A stretch of DNA of 64,000 nucleotides from Lachnospiraceae bacterium (lineage in GTDB: Bacteria; Bacillota; Clostridia; Lachnospirales; Lachnospiraceae). Location: NCBI GenBank assembly GCA_014803415.1, contig JAAVBZ010000045.1, forward strand, positions 62,001 through 126,000, written 5' to 3'. The notes under the pieces are model-generated. The model was not told the origin of the DNA. It was given only the letters and a program-made list of their open reading frames with translations, and did not search any database. Shown here piece after piece: positions 17,567 through 26,064 of this stretch (its first letter is position 1; every line of letters begins with the position of its first letter). The translations under genes and the position numbers were made by a program.

Positions 17567-18733
17567 ATGAATCGAAAGAAGAAATTACTTGTAACAGCAT
17601 CAACATTTCCCAGATGGGAGGGAGATACTGAACCGAGATTTGTATTGGATCTTTGCTCACATATGGCGGATAAGTGTGATGTGACAGCGTTGGTTCCCGC
17701 TGCGTCAGGGGCAAAAGACAGAGAAATATTAGAAGGCGTTGAGGTGATAAGATACCATTATTTTCCGATTCATAAATGGGAAACTCTGTGTTATCCGGGA
17801 GCAATTGTTTCGAGGATAAAGGAAAAGAAAATTAGAGTATTATTAGTTCCTTTTTTATTACTTTCGTTGTATCTTCATTTATTTAAACTGTTACCACAAT
17901 TTGACATGGTACACGCCCACTGGCTGATTCCGCAGGGAATTGTACAGTCTTTTTTTAAGACACCTTATATTGTGACGGGGCATGGCGGGGATGTTACTTC
18001 TATGAATCAAGGAATACTACGGAAATTGAAAATAAGATGCCTTAAAAGAGCAGATCATGTAACGGTAGTGTCAGAGCATTTGAAAAATATAATACAGCAG
18101 ATGGTACCTGAAATACATCCGGATATTATTTCTATGGGAGTAGATGCAGGCAAGTTTGGCGGACAATATTATGTCTCCAATTATTTTGGTCAAGGGAATA
18201 GAAAGGTTGTTCTGTTTGTTGGAAGATTAGTAGAGATCAAAGGAGTGGAATATCTAATTGAAGCAATGAAAAGTGTGGATGCACTTCTGGTAATCGTGGG
18301 GGACGGTCCGCTTAAAGATAAATTGCAGTTAAAGGCAGATGGACTGGGAAAAAATGAAGTAAAGTTTCTTGGCGGAAAAACTCATGAAGAATTAAAAAAT
18401 ATTTTTGCATCTGCGGATGTGTTTGTTATTCCTTCAATTACTGCTGCGGATGGCGCTAAAGAAGGATTTGGCCTTGTAATACTTGAAGCAATGGCCTCTG
18501 GACTTCCTGTAATTGCAAGTAATTCCGGAGGGATACCGCAACTTATCCAAAATGGTATAAATGGTCTATTGTGTGAAGAAAAAGATATAGAGGCATTATC
18601 CATAAGTATCAATAAACTTTTAAACGATAAGCAATTGTCACAACAATTAGTTGACAATGGGAAAAGAACAATAAAGCAATATGATTATAGCTTGATTGCC
18701 AAAAAGTATGATGAAATTCTTAGAAACAAATGA
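17567..18733 (+). CDS. GT4-family glycosyltransferase
   Basis: A 388-residue GT-B enzyme. The N-domain ends near VTGHGGDVTSM and the C-domain has VVLFVGRLVEIKGVEYLIEA-type nucleotide-sugar binding. It carries the EX7E-type motif within KEGFGLVILEAMASGLPVI (residues ~290-310), typical of retaining GT4 enzymes. It transfers a hexose from a nucleotide sugar to a lipid-linked acceptor in the cytoplasm. A GTG at 17555 is in frame, but the ATG at 17567 with gtggag 7 nt upstream is better. It starts a run of closely spaced AT-rich genes. Confidence 0.88.
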   Translation: MNRKKKLLVTASTFPRWEGDTEPRFVLDLCSHMADKCDVTALVPAASGAKDREILEGVEVIRYHYFPIHKWETLCYPGAIVSRIKEKKIRVLLVPFLLLSLYLHLFKLLPQFDMVHAHWLIPQGIVQSFFKTPYIVTGHGGDVTSMNQGILRKLKIRCLKRADHVTVVSEHLKNIIQQMVPEIHPDIISMGVDAGKFGGQYYVSNYFGQGNRKVVLFVGRLVEIKGVEYLIEAMKSVDALLVIVGDGPLKDKLQLKADGLGKNEVKFLGGKTHEELKNIFASADVFVIPSITAADGAKEGFGLVILEAMASGLPVIASNSGGIPQLIQNGINGLLCEEKDIEALSISINKLLNDKQLSQQLVDNGKRTIKQYDYSLIAKKYDEILRNK

Positions 18734-18745
18734 GGAAATATGTAA

Positions 18746-19720
18746 ATGGACACAAAATTACTGATTAGTGTTATTATACCGGTTTACAATGTACATTTGT
18801 ATTTAAGACAATGCCTTGACAGTGTAATCTTACAGACTTATCAAAATCTTGAAATAATTTTAGTAGATGATGGTTCAACAGATGAGTCTGGGATAATATG
18901 TGATGAATATGCAAAAAAGGATATGCGCATAAAAGTCATCCATCAAGTAAATGAAGGTCAGGCATCAGCCAGAAATCATGGTTTGCAGTATGCACGTGGA
19001 GAATATATTACATATATAGATAGTGATGATTATGTAGCAAATAATTATATTGAATGTATGATAACCATGGCTGAAGAGTTTAAAGCCGATCTGGTACATT
19101 GCTGTATGGAAAAATTCTGGAAACATAGAAACGAAAAAGGTATATCGGAAAACTTTAATATAAAAGTTTATACAGCTTCAGAAGCCCTCAATGAATACTG
19201 TTATCAAAATAGGTTTATGCCATCGCCGTGTTGTAAACTTATTCATATTTCTTTAATTGAGAATATTAAATTCCCTGTTAATATGGGATATGAAGATGCG
19301 GCAACTATGTATAAGGTAATAGGAAATGCAAAAAAGATAGTGTTTATGCAGAAAGTGATGTATTACTATAGGCAGCACAATATGTCGACTATGCATGCAG
19401 GATTTTCAGATAAGAAGGTAGATAGAATTAGAGTCGCAGAGCAATTAAAGCAATATATTGATATTAATTTTCCTGAAAATAGTAGGGCAGCTAATACCAG
19501 ATATATCTTAGCAAATTTTCAACTTCTTATGGATCTGCCATATAGTAAAGAATATATAGAAATAAGAAAAGAAGTTGAAGAAAATATTAAGAATGTGCGG
19601 CGGAGAGTTATTTTTGATAATAAGTCAAAAATAAGTATTAAAATAATTGCAATGATCAGTTATTTAGGATCGCCAGTATTAATTTGTTTGGGGAAAATCT
19701 ATAAGAAAATGAATTACTGA
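18746..19720 (+). CDS. GT2-family glycosyltransferase
   Basis: A 324-residue GT-A enzyme with SVIIPVYNVHLYLRQCLDS at the N-terminus, ILVDDGSTDESG and the DXD-type YIDSDDYV near residue 92. The second half carries the GYEDAATMYKV block seen in EpsH/WfgD-like transferases. No membrane segment stands out apart from a hydrophobic C-terminus. It adds one sugar to the growing repeat unit; donor and linkage are not readable. It lies 12 nt after the GT4 gene and clearly uses AT-rich codons. Confidence 0.88.
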   Translation: MDTKLLISVIIPVYNVHLYLRQCLDSVILQTYQNLEIILVDDGSTDESGIICDEYAKKDMRIKVIHQVNEGQASARNHGLQYARGEYITYIDSDDYVANNYIECMITMAEEFKADLVHCCMEKFWKHRNEKGISENFNIKVYTASEALNEYCYQNRFMPSPCCKLIHISLIENIKFPVNMGYEDAATMYKVIGNAKKIVFMQKVMYYYRQHNMSTMHAGFSDKKVDRIRVAEQLKQYIDINFPENSRAANTRYILANFQLLMDLPYSKEYIEIRKEVEENIKNVRRRVIFDNKSKISIKIIAMISYLGSPVLICLGKIYKKMNY

Positions 19721-19738
19721 TCAAAAGGATAGATAGTA

Positions 19739-20791
19739 ATGAAAGTAAGTTTTATTATACCATTTTATAATTCAAAAGAATATCTGGAAGGCTGTATACG
19801 ATCATTAATGAGGATAAAAAATAGTGATATTGAATTTTTGTTTATCGATGATGGGTCAGAAGATAAAGGAAAAGAAATAATTCAAAAGTATCAAAAAATA
19901 GAAAAACGAATGAATGTCTATAGCCAAAATAATCAAGGAGTATCTGCTGCAAGGAACTTTGGAATACAAAAGGCAAAGGGTGAGTGGATTTCGTTCATAG
20001 ATAGTGATGATACAATTGAAGCGGAAGCATACGATATGGCAATAGACAGTCTTAGAGATGATATGGATTTATTTATCATGGGATTTGATATTGTCAGTGA
20101 GAATAAACAAATTCAAAAAAAAAAGGAAGAAATTAGTATATATTCTTACGATAAATCAGATTTACAGAAAATCCGTTATGGCATCATTGATAGAGATTTT
20201 AAGTTATACAAACCGTATAGATATAGAGAAACACACATTGATTTTGCGGGTCCCTGTGGAAAATTCTATCGTCATCGAATAATTGAGAAATACAAAATTT
20301 TTTTCCCTGTAGGTATAACAATAGGTGAGGACAGAATATTTAATTATAAATATTGTGGACTGATTTCAAAGTGCTTTTATAGTAATAATATTGCATATCA
20401 TTATTTTCAGAATGAAGAATCAGCCATGCATCAATTTAAGGAGGGGAAAGGAAGGGATGTAATATGTTTGGTAAATGAATTTCAAAAAACAATCGAAGAT
20501 GATTTAATATCTAAAAAGTGTTTATGGCAATTAGGAATACGATATTACCTGGTTTCACTTAAAATGGAATTTTGTAATTTAAATAATCAGAAATGTTATC
20601 GTGTTAGAAGAAAAGAAGCTTTAGATGTAAGGAAGATGGATCTGGTTAATCAATGTTTCCATTATGGGAGTATATGGAAGATAAGGATAGAAGCAATTCC
20701 CCTTGCGCTTTTTGCAAAATATAAAATGTTTTTTATATGTGATATGATGCTCAAATTGAAAGAGTTTTTTCATATAACGGCTTCAATTTAA
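19739..20791 (+). CDS. GT2-family glycosyltransferase
   Basis: A 350-residue GT-A enzyme: VSFIIPFYNSKEYLEGCI, FLFIDDGSEDKG and the FIDSDDTIE metal-binding site near residue 88. The GPCGKFYRHRIIEKY and GEDRIFNYKY blocks match other capsule and teichoic-type GT2 enzymes. It is paralogous to the previous gene but clearly diverged. It probably adds a further sugar to the repeat unit. The gene follows after 18 nt with a weak aaagg SD. Confidence 0.87.
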   Translation: MKVSFIIPFYNSKEYLEGCIRSLMRIKNSDIEFLFIDDGSEDKGKEIIQKYQKIEKRMNVYSQNNQGVSAARNFGIQKAKGEWISFIDSDDTIEAEAYDMAIDSLRDDMDLFIMGFDIVSENKQIQKKKEEISIYSYDKSDLQKIRYGIIDRDFKLYKPYRYRETHIDFAGPCGKFYRHRIIEKYKIFFPVGITIGEDRIFNYKYCGLISKCFYSNNIAYHYFQNEESAMHQFKEGKGRDVICLVNEFQKTIEDDLISKKCLWQLGIRYYLVSLKMEFCNLNNQKCYRVRRKEALDVRKMDLVNQCFHYGSIWKIRIEAIPLALFAKYKMFFICDMMLKLKEFFHITASI

Positions 20792-20844
20792 TACCGATCG
20801 AAAACTTAATAATTGAATCAAAAAGTGAAAGGTGGATTATTAAT

Positions 20845-21984
20845 ATGAAAGTTATAGCATTTTATCTTCCTCAATTTCATGTTATTAAAGAAAATAATGA
20901 ATGGTGGGGAGATGGATTTACAGATTGGGTGAATGTAAAAAGAGCCATTAAGTATAACGAAAAACAATATCAGCCAAGAGTCCCATTAAATAAAAATTAT
21001 TATGATTTGTCAAATATTGATGTGATGAAATGGCAAGCAGAGATGGCTAAAAAATATGGAATATATGGATTTTGTATGTATCATTACTGGTTTAATGGGC
21101 ATAAGCTTCTGGAAAAGCCAGTAGAGAATTATTTGAAACATACAGAGATAGATTTGCCTTTTTGTCTGTGCTGGGCTAATGAAAATTGGACAAACCAGTG
21201 GGGACCGGGCGCTAATCAAAAGATGTTGATAGAGCAAGTATATGGAGATGAAAAAGATTGGAAAGAGCATTTTGACTATATGTTACCGTTTTTCCGTGAT
21301 AAACGGTATATAAAAGAAAATGGAAAACCGCTACTCGTAATATATAGACCAGATTTAATTGATAGATTAGATGAAATGTTGGAAAAGATGGATTCTTGGG
21401 CAAAAGATAATGGACTTAATGGTCTTTGCTATGCATATCAGAATGCGATAAGTACCTTGTTTAATTATAAAAATGGCAGAGACAGAAAATTTGATATACA
21501 GATTGAATATCAACCAGGAGCTGCTTTTGAATGGCAATGGAATAAAATAAGTATGTGGGCAATTAAGATAAAACGCGAGTTTATTAATACATTAGGAAAA
21601 TTATTACATACTAAAAAATTACCCACAACCCTTCATGCTAAAAAACTTGAAAAAAGAAATTACGATAAAACTTGGAAATGTATTTTAGAACACATACCTG
21701 TGTCAGAAAAGTGTGTACCAGGTGCATTTGTTGATTGGGATAATACCCCAAGAAAACAGAAGAGAGGTTCTTTTTATGAAGGAGCATCACCTGAGAAATT
21801 TGCATATTATTTTGATAAGCTGATCAAAAGAACAAAGGAAGTTTACCATAAGGATATGATTTTTATATTTGCATGGAATGAGTGGGCTGAAGGTGGATAT
21901 CTCGAACCAGATGAAAAGAATGAATACAGCTATTTGGCTGCAGTATATCAAGGTTTGAAAAAAAATAATGAACTTCCAAGGTGA
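20845..21984 (+). CDS. WbsX-family protein (GH99-like domain), copy 1
   Basis: A 379-residue soluble protein of the WbsX type, found in many O-antigen and capsule loci. It opens with the family block KVIAFYLPQFHVIKENNEWW, followed by GFTDWVNV, YGFCMYHYWFNG, LCWANENWT and, near the C-terminus, FAWNEWAEGGYLEPD. The fold is TIM-barrel, related to GH99. Whether members act as glycosyltransferases or hydrolases is unsettled; the conserved Glu/Asp residues suggest catalysis. A homologous copy follows immediately. Confidence 0.82.
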   Translation: MKVIAFYLPQFHVIKENNEWWGDGFTDWVNVKRAIKYNEKQYQPRVPLNKNYYDLSNIDVMKWQAEMAKKYGIYGFCMYHYWFNGHKLLEKPVENYLKHTEIDLPFCLCWANENWTNQWGPGANQKMLIEQVYGDEKDWKEHFDYMLPFFRDKRYIKENGKPLLVIYRPDLIDRLDEMLEKMDSWAKDNGLNGLCYAYQNAISTLFNYKNGRDRKFDIQIEYQPGAAFEWQWNKISMWAIKIKREFINTLGKLLHTKKLPTTLHAKKLEKRNYDKTWKCILEHIPVSEKCVPGAFVDWDNTPRKQKRGSFYEGASPEKFAYYFDKLIKRTKEVYHKDMIFIFAWNEWAEGGYLEPDEKNEYSYLAAVYQGLKKNNELPR

Positions 21985-21988
21985 TTAT

Positions 21989-23083
21989 ATGAATACAAAA
22001 ATAATTGCATTTTATTTACCTCAATATCATGAAATCAAAGAAAATAGTGAATGGTGGGGAAAAGGCTTTACAGAGTGGACTAATGTGAAAAAGGCGAAAC
22101 CATTATATAAAAGTCATTATCAACCTAAAGTACCGTATGAAAATAATTATTATTGCTTATTAGATTCTAAGGTTCAGGAGTGGCAGGCTAAAATAGCAAT
22201 AGAAAATGGTATTTTTGGATTTTGTTATTATCACTATTGGTTTAATGGAAAACTTTTATTAGAAAAGCCAATGGAAAATATGCTTGCTAATGAAAAGATA
22301 CACATTAATTTTTGTATATCATGGGCAAATGAGCCATGGACCAGAACATGGACAGGAGAAAATCAAGATGTATTGATGCCGCAGCAATATGGTGGCATAG
22401 AGGATTGGGAACAACATTTACAATATTTATTGCCCTTTTTTAAAGACGAAAGATATATTCTAAATGAAAACAAACCAATGTTACTGATTTACAGAGCTGA
22501 GAATATTCCGCAATGCCAGGAGATGATCGCATATTGGGATAGAAGGTTAAAGGAATACGGTTTTACGGGTATTTGTGTTCTGGAAACTTTGACAGGGTGG
22601 CAGAAGGAAAAAAAGGTAAAAAACAGCGCTGGAGTTGTCGCAATGGAACCAATGCATTGCATGGCAGAAGATTTGTCTATATTGTGTAGATTGAGACATC
22701 AACTAATAAAAAAAATGAAATTACAGAGATTTGGAATGCTAGATGAATATAATTATGATTATATTTGGAGAAAAATACTTAATAAAAAATTTACTCAATA
22801 TAAAGTATCTTACTATGGTGGATTTATGAACTGGGATAATACAGCAAGAAAAGGGAAAGATGCTATTTTATTACGAGGATTTTCATTAAAAAAATATAAA
22901 TATTATATTCGAAAAATGTACGAAAAGTGTAATGCTGAAAAGAAAGAATATTTGTTTTTTAATGCATGGAATGAATGGAGTGAAGGAACTTATCTTGAGC
23001 CAGATGATCGATATGGATATGAATACTTAATAGGGATTAAAGAAATCGTAAAAAGTAATGGAGAAAAGGAAGATGGGCAATAA
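21989..23083 (+). CDS. WbsX-family protein (GH99-like domain), copy 2
   Basis: A 364-residue homologue of the preceding gene with the same blocks: IIAFYLPQYHEIKENSEWW, GFTEWTNV, FGFCYYHYWFNG, ISWANEPWT and FNAWNEWSEGTYLEPD. The in-frame ATG at 21968 lies inside copy 1; the ATG at 21989 has aaggtga 5 nt upstream and matches copy 1's N-terminus. The middle region (residues ~195-300) is the least conserved, suggesting a different substrate from copy 1. Its last codons overlap the next gene, indicating translational coupling. Confidence 0.82.
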   Translation: MNTKIIAFYLPQYHEIKENSEWWGKGFTEWTNVKKAKPLYKSHYQPKVPYENNYYCLLDSKVQEWQAKIAIENGIFGFCYYHYWFNGKLLLEKPMENMLANEKIHINFCISWANEPWTRTWTGENQDVLMPQQYGGIEDWEQHLQYLLPFFKDERYILNENKPMLLIYRAENIPQCQEMIAYWDRRLKEYGFTGICVLETLTGWQKEKKVKNSAGVVAMEPMHCMAEDLSILCRLRHQLIKKMKLQRFGMLDEYNYDYIWRKILNKKFTQYKVSYYGGFMNWDNTARKGKDAILLRGFSLKKYKYYIRKMYEKCNAEKKEYLFFNAWNEWSEGTYLEPDDRYGYEYLIGIKEIVKSNGEKEDGQ

Positions 23084-24239
23084 ATATATTTTTGCAACGC
23101 ATATGGGAATTGGAAATCGAGGGTGCGAAGCTTTAACAAAATCGCTATGTTTATTGCTTGATTTACCACGAGAAAAGACACAGATATATTCTGAACATTA
23201 TAAGGAAGATAGAAAAAGTGATCTTCAAAGGTATGGGAAGATCATGAAGACAGATCGATGGAGTAAATGCTTTTTTCTGAAGAAAATATTCTACAAAATG
23301 CAAGCAGCTATTAAGGGAGATATACAGGCAATTGAATTAATGAAATATGACTTAAGTGATATAAATTCTGAATCAATAGTGTTCATAACAGGCGGCGACT
23401 TATATTGCTATGAAGGAACTATTAAATTAATGAGATTTATACATGATTATTCCATCAAACAGTCTGCAAAGACATTATTGATTGGTTGTTCCATAGATGA
23501 AAAATTTTTGATGCCGAAAGTAATAGAAGATTTGAAACGTTATGACTTAATAACTGTTCGGGAAAGTATGACATATGATAATTTGATAAAGCTGGGAATT
23601 AGAAAAAATGTATATTTAATACCAGACAGTGCGTTTACGTTATCTTCTCAGGCGGCGGGTGTATTAATGCAGTCAAATGATAATATAGTCGGAATTAATA
23701 TCAGTAAATTTATAAATGGAGGAGAAAAAGACGATACACTGTTCTTTCGAAATATTGAGAAGGTAATAAATTATATTTTAGATAATACAAAGTATGATGT
23801 CATGTTAATCCCTCATGTATTTTGGAAAGATCAGGATGATAGAAGACTGATTAGAATATTGAAAAGAAAATTTCCTACAAAAAGAGTATTTATATTTAAT
23901 AGTGAAAAGTTAAATTATTGTCAAATTAGATATGTGATTTCACAATGCAGATTTTTCATGGGAGCAAGAACTCATTCAGTTATTTCAGCATATTCGGAGT
24001 GTGTACCGGCCATTGCTTTAGGATATTCGGTTAAATCTATTGGAATTGCAAAAGATTTAGGTATGAGTATTCAGACAGTTATTGATTGTCGAAATTTGAA
24101 ACATGAAGATGAATTGTTAAAAGCTTTCCTTTATTTAGAGAATAATGAAGTTGAAATAAAAAATATACTAAAAGAAAAATTACCTTCTTATATAGAACAG
24201 GCTCATAGTTTAAAAAAAATAATAGAAAAAAATAAATGA
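23073..24239 (+). CDS. Polysaccharide pyruvyltransferase family protein
   Basis: A 388-residue protein of the pyruvyltransferase family (CsaB/WcaK-like, GT-B-like fold). Family features are THMGIGNRGCEALTKSL near the start, ITGGDLYCYEG, LIGCSIDEKF, DLITVRESMTYDNL, LIPDSAF, IPHVFW and MGARTHSVISAY near residue 305. Members attach pyruvate from PEP as a ketal on a sugar, giving the polymer negative charge, though some have other roles. The start is ATG 23073, 9 nt after ggag, overlapping the preceding gene by 11 nt. It ends in an ATGA overlap with the next gene. Confidence 0.82.
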   Translation: MGNKYIFATHMGIGNRGCEALTKSLCLLLDLPREKTQIYSEHYKEDRKSDLQRYGKIMKTDRWSKCFFLKKIFYKMQAAIKGDIQAIELMKYDLSDINSESIVFITGGDLYCYEGTIKLMRFIHDYSIKQSAKTLLIGCSIDEKFLMPKVIEDLKRYDLITVRESMTYDNLIKLGIRKNVYLIPDSAFTLSSQAAGVLMQSNDNIVGINISKFINGGEKDDTLFFRNIEKVINYILDNTKYDVMLIPHVFWKDQDDRRLIRILKRKFPTKRVFIFNSEKLNYCQIRYVISQCRFFMGARTHSVISAYSECVPAIALGYSVKSIGIAKDLGMSIQTVIDCRNLKHEDELLKAFLYLENNEVEIKNILKEKLPSYIEQAHSLKKIIEKNK

Positions 24240-26056
24240 AAAATATTAATTATAATTATCGAAAAATTAAATATGCGATCATTGTATTTTTAATTGCTTT
24301 TGTTCCAAGAATGATATGTACTTTTCTCATGGATCCTGTGAAAGTGCTTATGGATGAAATATGTACATTAAATGGTGCTGCATATTTTGCAGGACTTGAC
24401 TGGAGTAATGTAGTTGGAGAAGGGAGTTATTATGGATTTGGATTCTATGCATTAGTATCCTTTATATTTAAAATTACAGATAATCCATATATCATATATC
24501 ATTTAATATTATTGGTTTTAGCTGTAGTACAAAGCTTAACGTCAGTATTTTGTTTTAATATATTACTGAAATTTTTCAATATAAAAGAATATAGATGGTG
24601 CGTAATTGTATCAGTAATATGCTCATATATGGTTGTAAGTAGAGCAATAGCTTTTGTAAATGAACATCCATTAATACTTATTACATGGATTCTTGTATGG
24701 CTGATTCTTTTATTATGCAAATATCAAAGTGATAAAAGGAAAAAAGCAATTTATACATTATTGTTAATATTATTTATGACATATTCATTGCTAATTCATA
24801 CCAGGGCAATCACATATTGGATAGCATTTTTACTTTTAGTAATTTTGTATGGATTGGTTTACAGGAAATGTTTAATTTCTATTCCGGTTTTTACAGGTAT
24901 AACAATTGCTTTAGTACCGTTAGGACAGTATTTCATTAAAAATTACCAGAGCAGTATATGGGATAGTACGAAAGCAATTGTCAATGCAAGTATTGATATT
25001 TCGGCAACAAGTCAGGTCTTAAAGGCAGAAAATTTGAAAGCTATATTAGATATTGTCTTAGGGGAAATTAATACAATAGGGGTATATACTGGCGGAATTT
25101 CATATATTGCAATTGTCGTCTGTATTTATATATTGTTCATATGTTTGAAGGAAAAGAAGAATAATACTGAAGAAAACAATAAGTTGTTTGCTGTTATTAT
25201 ATTTTGTAATGCATGTGTAGGAATTAGTATAGCGGGGATGGTAACTTCATGGGGTAACGGAGTTATTTATGGATTAGCTAAAAATATTACATATGATTAT
25301 TATTCATATAAAGCATTGACTTATATCAGATATTTTGGACCTTACTTGGGACCACTATTAATGATAACACTTATATTTGCAAAGAAAAATAGAAATGAAA
25401 TATGTTGTTTGTGTTTTTGGGCAATTTTAGCCATGATTCCAATACAATTCTATTGGTTAGAAAATATTATCCCTATTATCACTCAAAATTCAACAACAAA
25501 CTCAGCATTTATGCTTTTTACATTATGGAATGAGAATAAAGAATTAGAAAGCGGTGTTTATTATGCAGGAATCATGTTTATGGTTTTATTTTTAATTATG
25601 TATAAATGGTGCCTTAGTTGTAAAAAGGAAGTGGTGTCATTGATGCTGATAGGCTGTATTTTGCTTTCACAATATATATATGGGGTATATGCACTGGATA
25701 CGGTTTGGGCAAAAGAAAATTTTATTCAGGCAGACAGCGGATATGAATGGATAAAAAAACTGGAAAAAAATGTTAAATTACCTGAAAAAATATATGTGAA
25801 AGATAACGTAGCCGTTTCGCACCATAAATCATATTATATTTATCAATTTATGTTGAATCGATATACTGTTGTTCCTGGTGAGCCAGGAGAAGAAGTAGAG
25901 GAAGCAATCCTGTTTGAGAATACGGATATAAATATTCCTATGTTACAAAACATGGAATTTAAATATTTACAATTAGATGAAAATGAATATGTATTTATAA
26001 AAGGCGATGAGCTGTTAAGAGAATTACAAAATATAGGTATAAATTTAGAAGGATAG
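24236..26056 (+). CDS. Multi-spanning GT-C-like membrane protein, paralogue 2
   Basis: A 606-residue membrane protein with about 12 hydrophobic segments and a soluble C-terminal part (residues ~500-606). The first outer loop contains LMDEICTLNGAAYFAGLDWS, aligning with YPDEFGYWASAANAIGYNWS of the protein at 14696; the Asp-Glu pair is the expected GT-C catalytic site. It probably transfers a polyprenyl-phosphate-linked sugar onto the glycan outside the membrane, or acts as polymerase (inference). The start codon overlaps the previous stop (ATGA). Confidence 0.65.
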   Translation: MKNINYNYRKIKYAIIVFLIAFVPRMICTFLMDPVKVLMDEICTLNGAAYFAGLDWSNVVGEGSYYGFGFYALVSFIFKITDNPYIIYHLILLVLAVVQSLTSVFCFNILLKFFNIKEYRWCVIVSVICSYMVVSRAIAFVNEHPLILITWILVWLILLLCKYQSDKRKKAIYTLLLILFMTYSLLIHTRAITYWIAFLLLVILYGLVYRKCLISIPVFTGITIALVPLGQYFIKNYQSSIWDSTKAIVNASIDISATSQVLKAENLKAILDIVLGEINTIGVYTGGISYIAIVVCIYILFICLKEKKNNTEENNKLFAVIIFCNACVGISIAGMVTSWGNGVIYGLAKNITYDYYSYKALTYIRYFGPYLGPLLMITLIFAKKNRNEICCLCFWAILAMIPIQFYWLENIIPIITQNSTTNSAFMLFTLWNENKELESGVYYAGIMFMVLFLIMYKWCLSCKKEVVSLMLIGCILLSQYIYGVYALDTVWAKENFIQADSGYEWIKKLEKNVKLPEKIYVKDNVAVSHHKSYYIYQFMLNRYTVVPGEPGEEVEEAILFENTDINIPMLQNMEFKYLQLDENEYVFIKGDELLRELQNIGINLEG

Positions 26057-26064
26057 TGGTTGAA

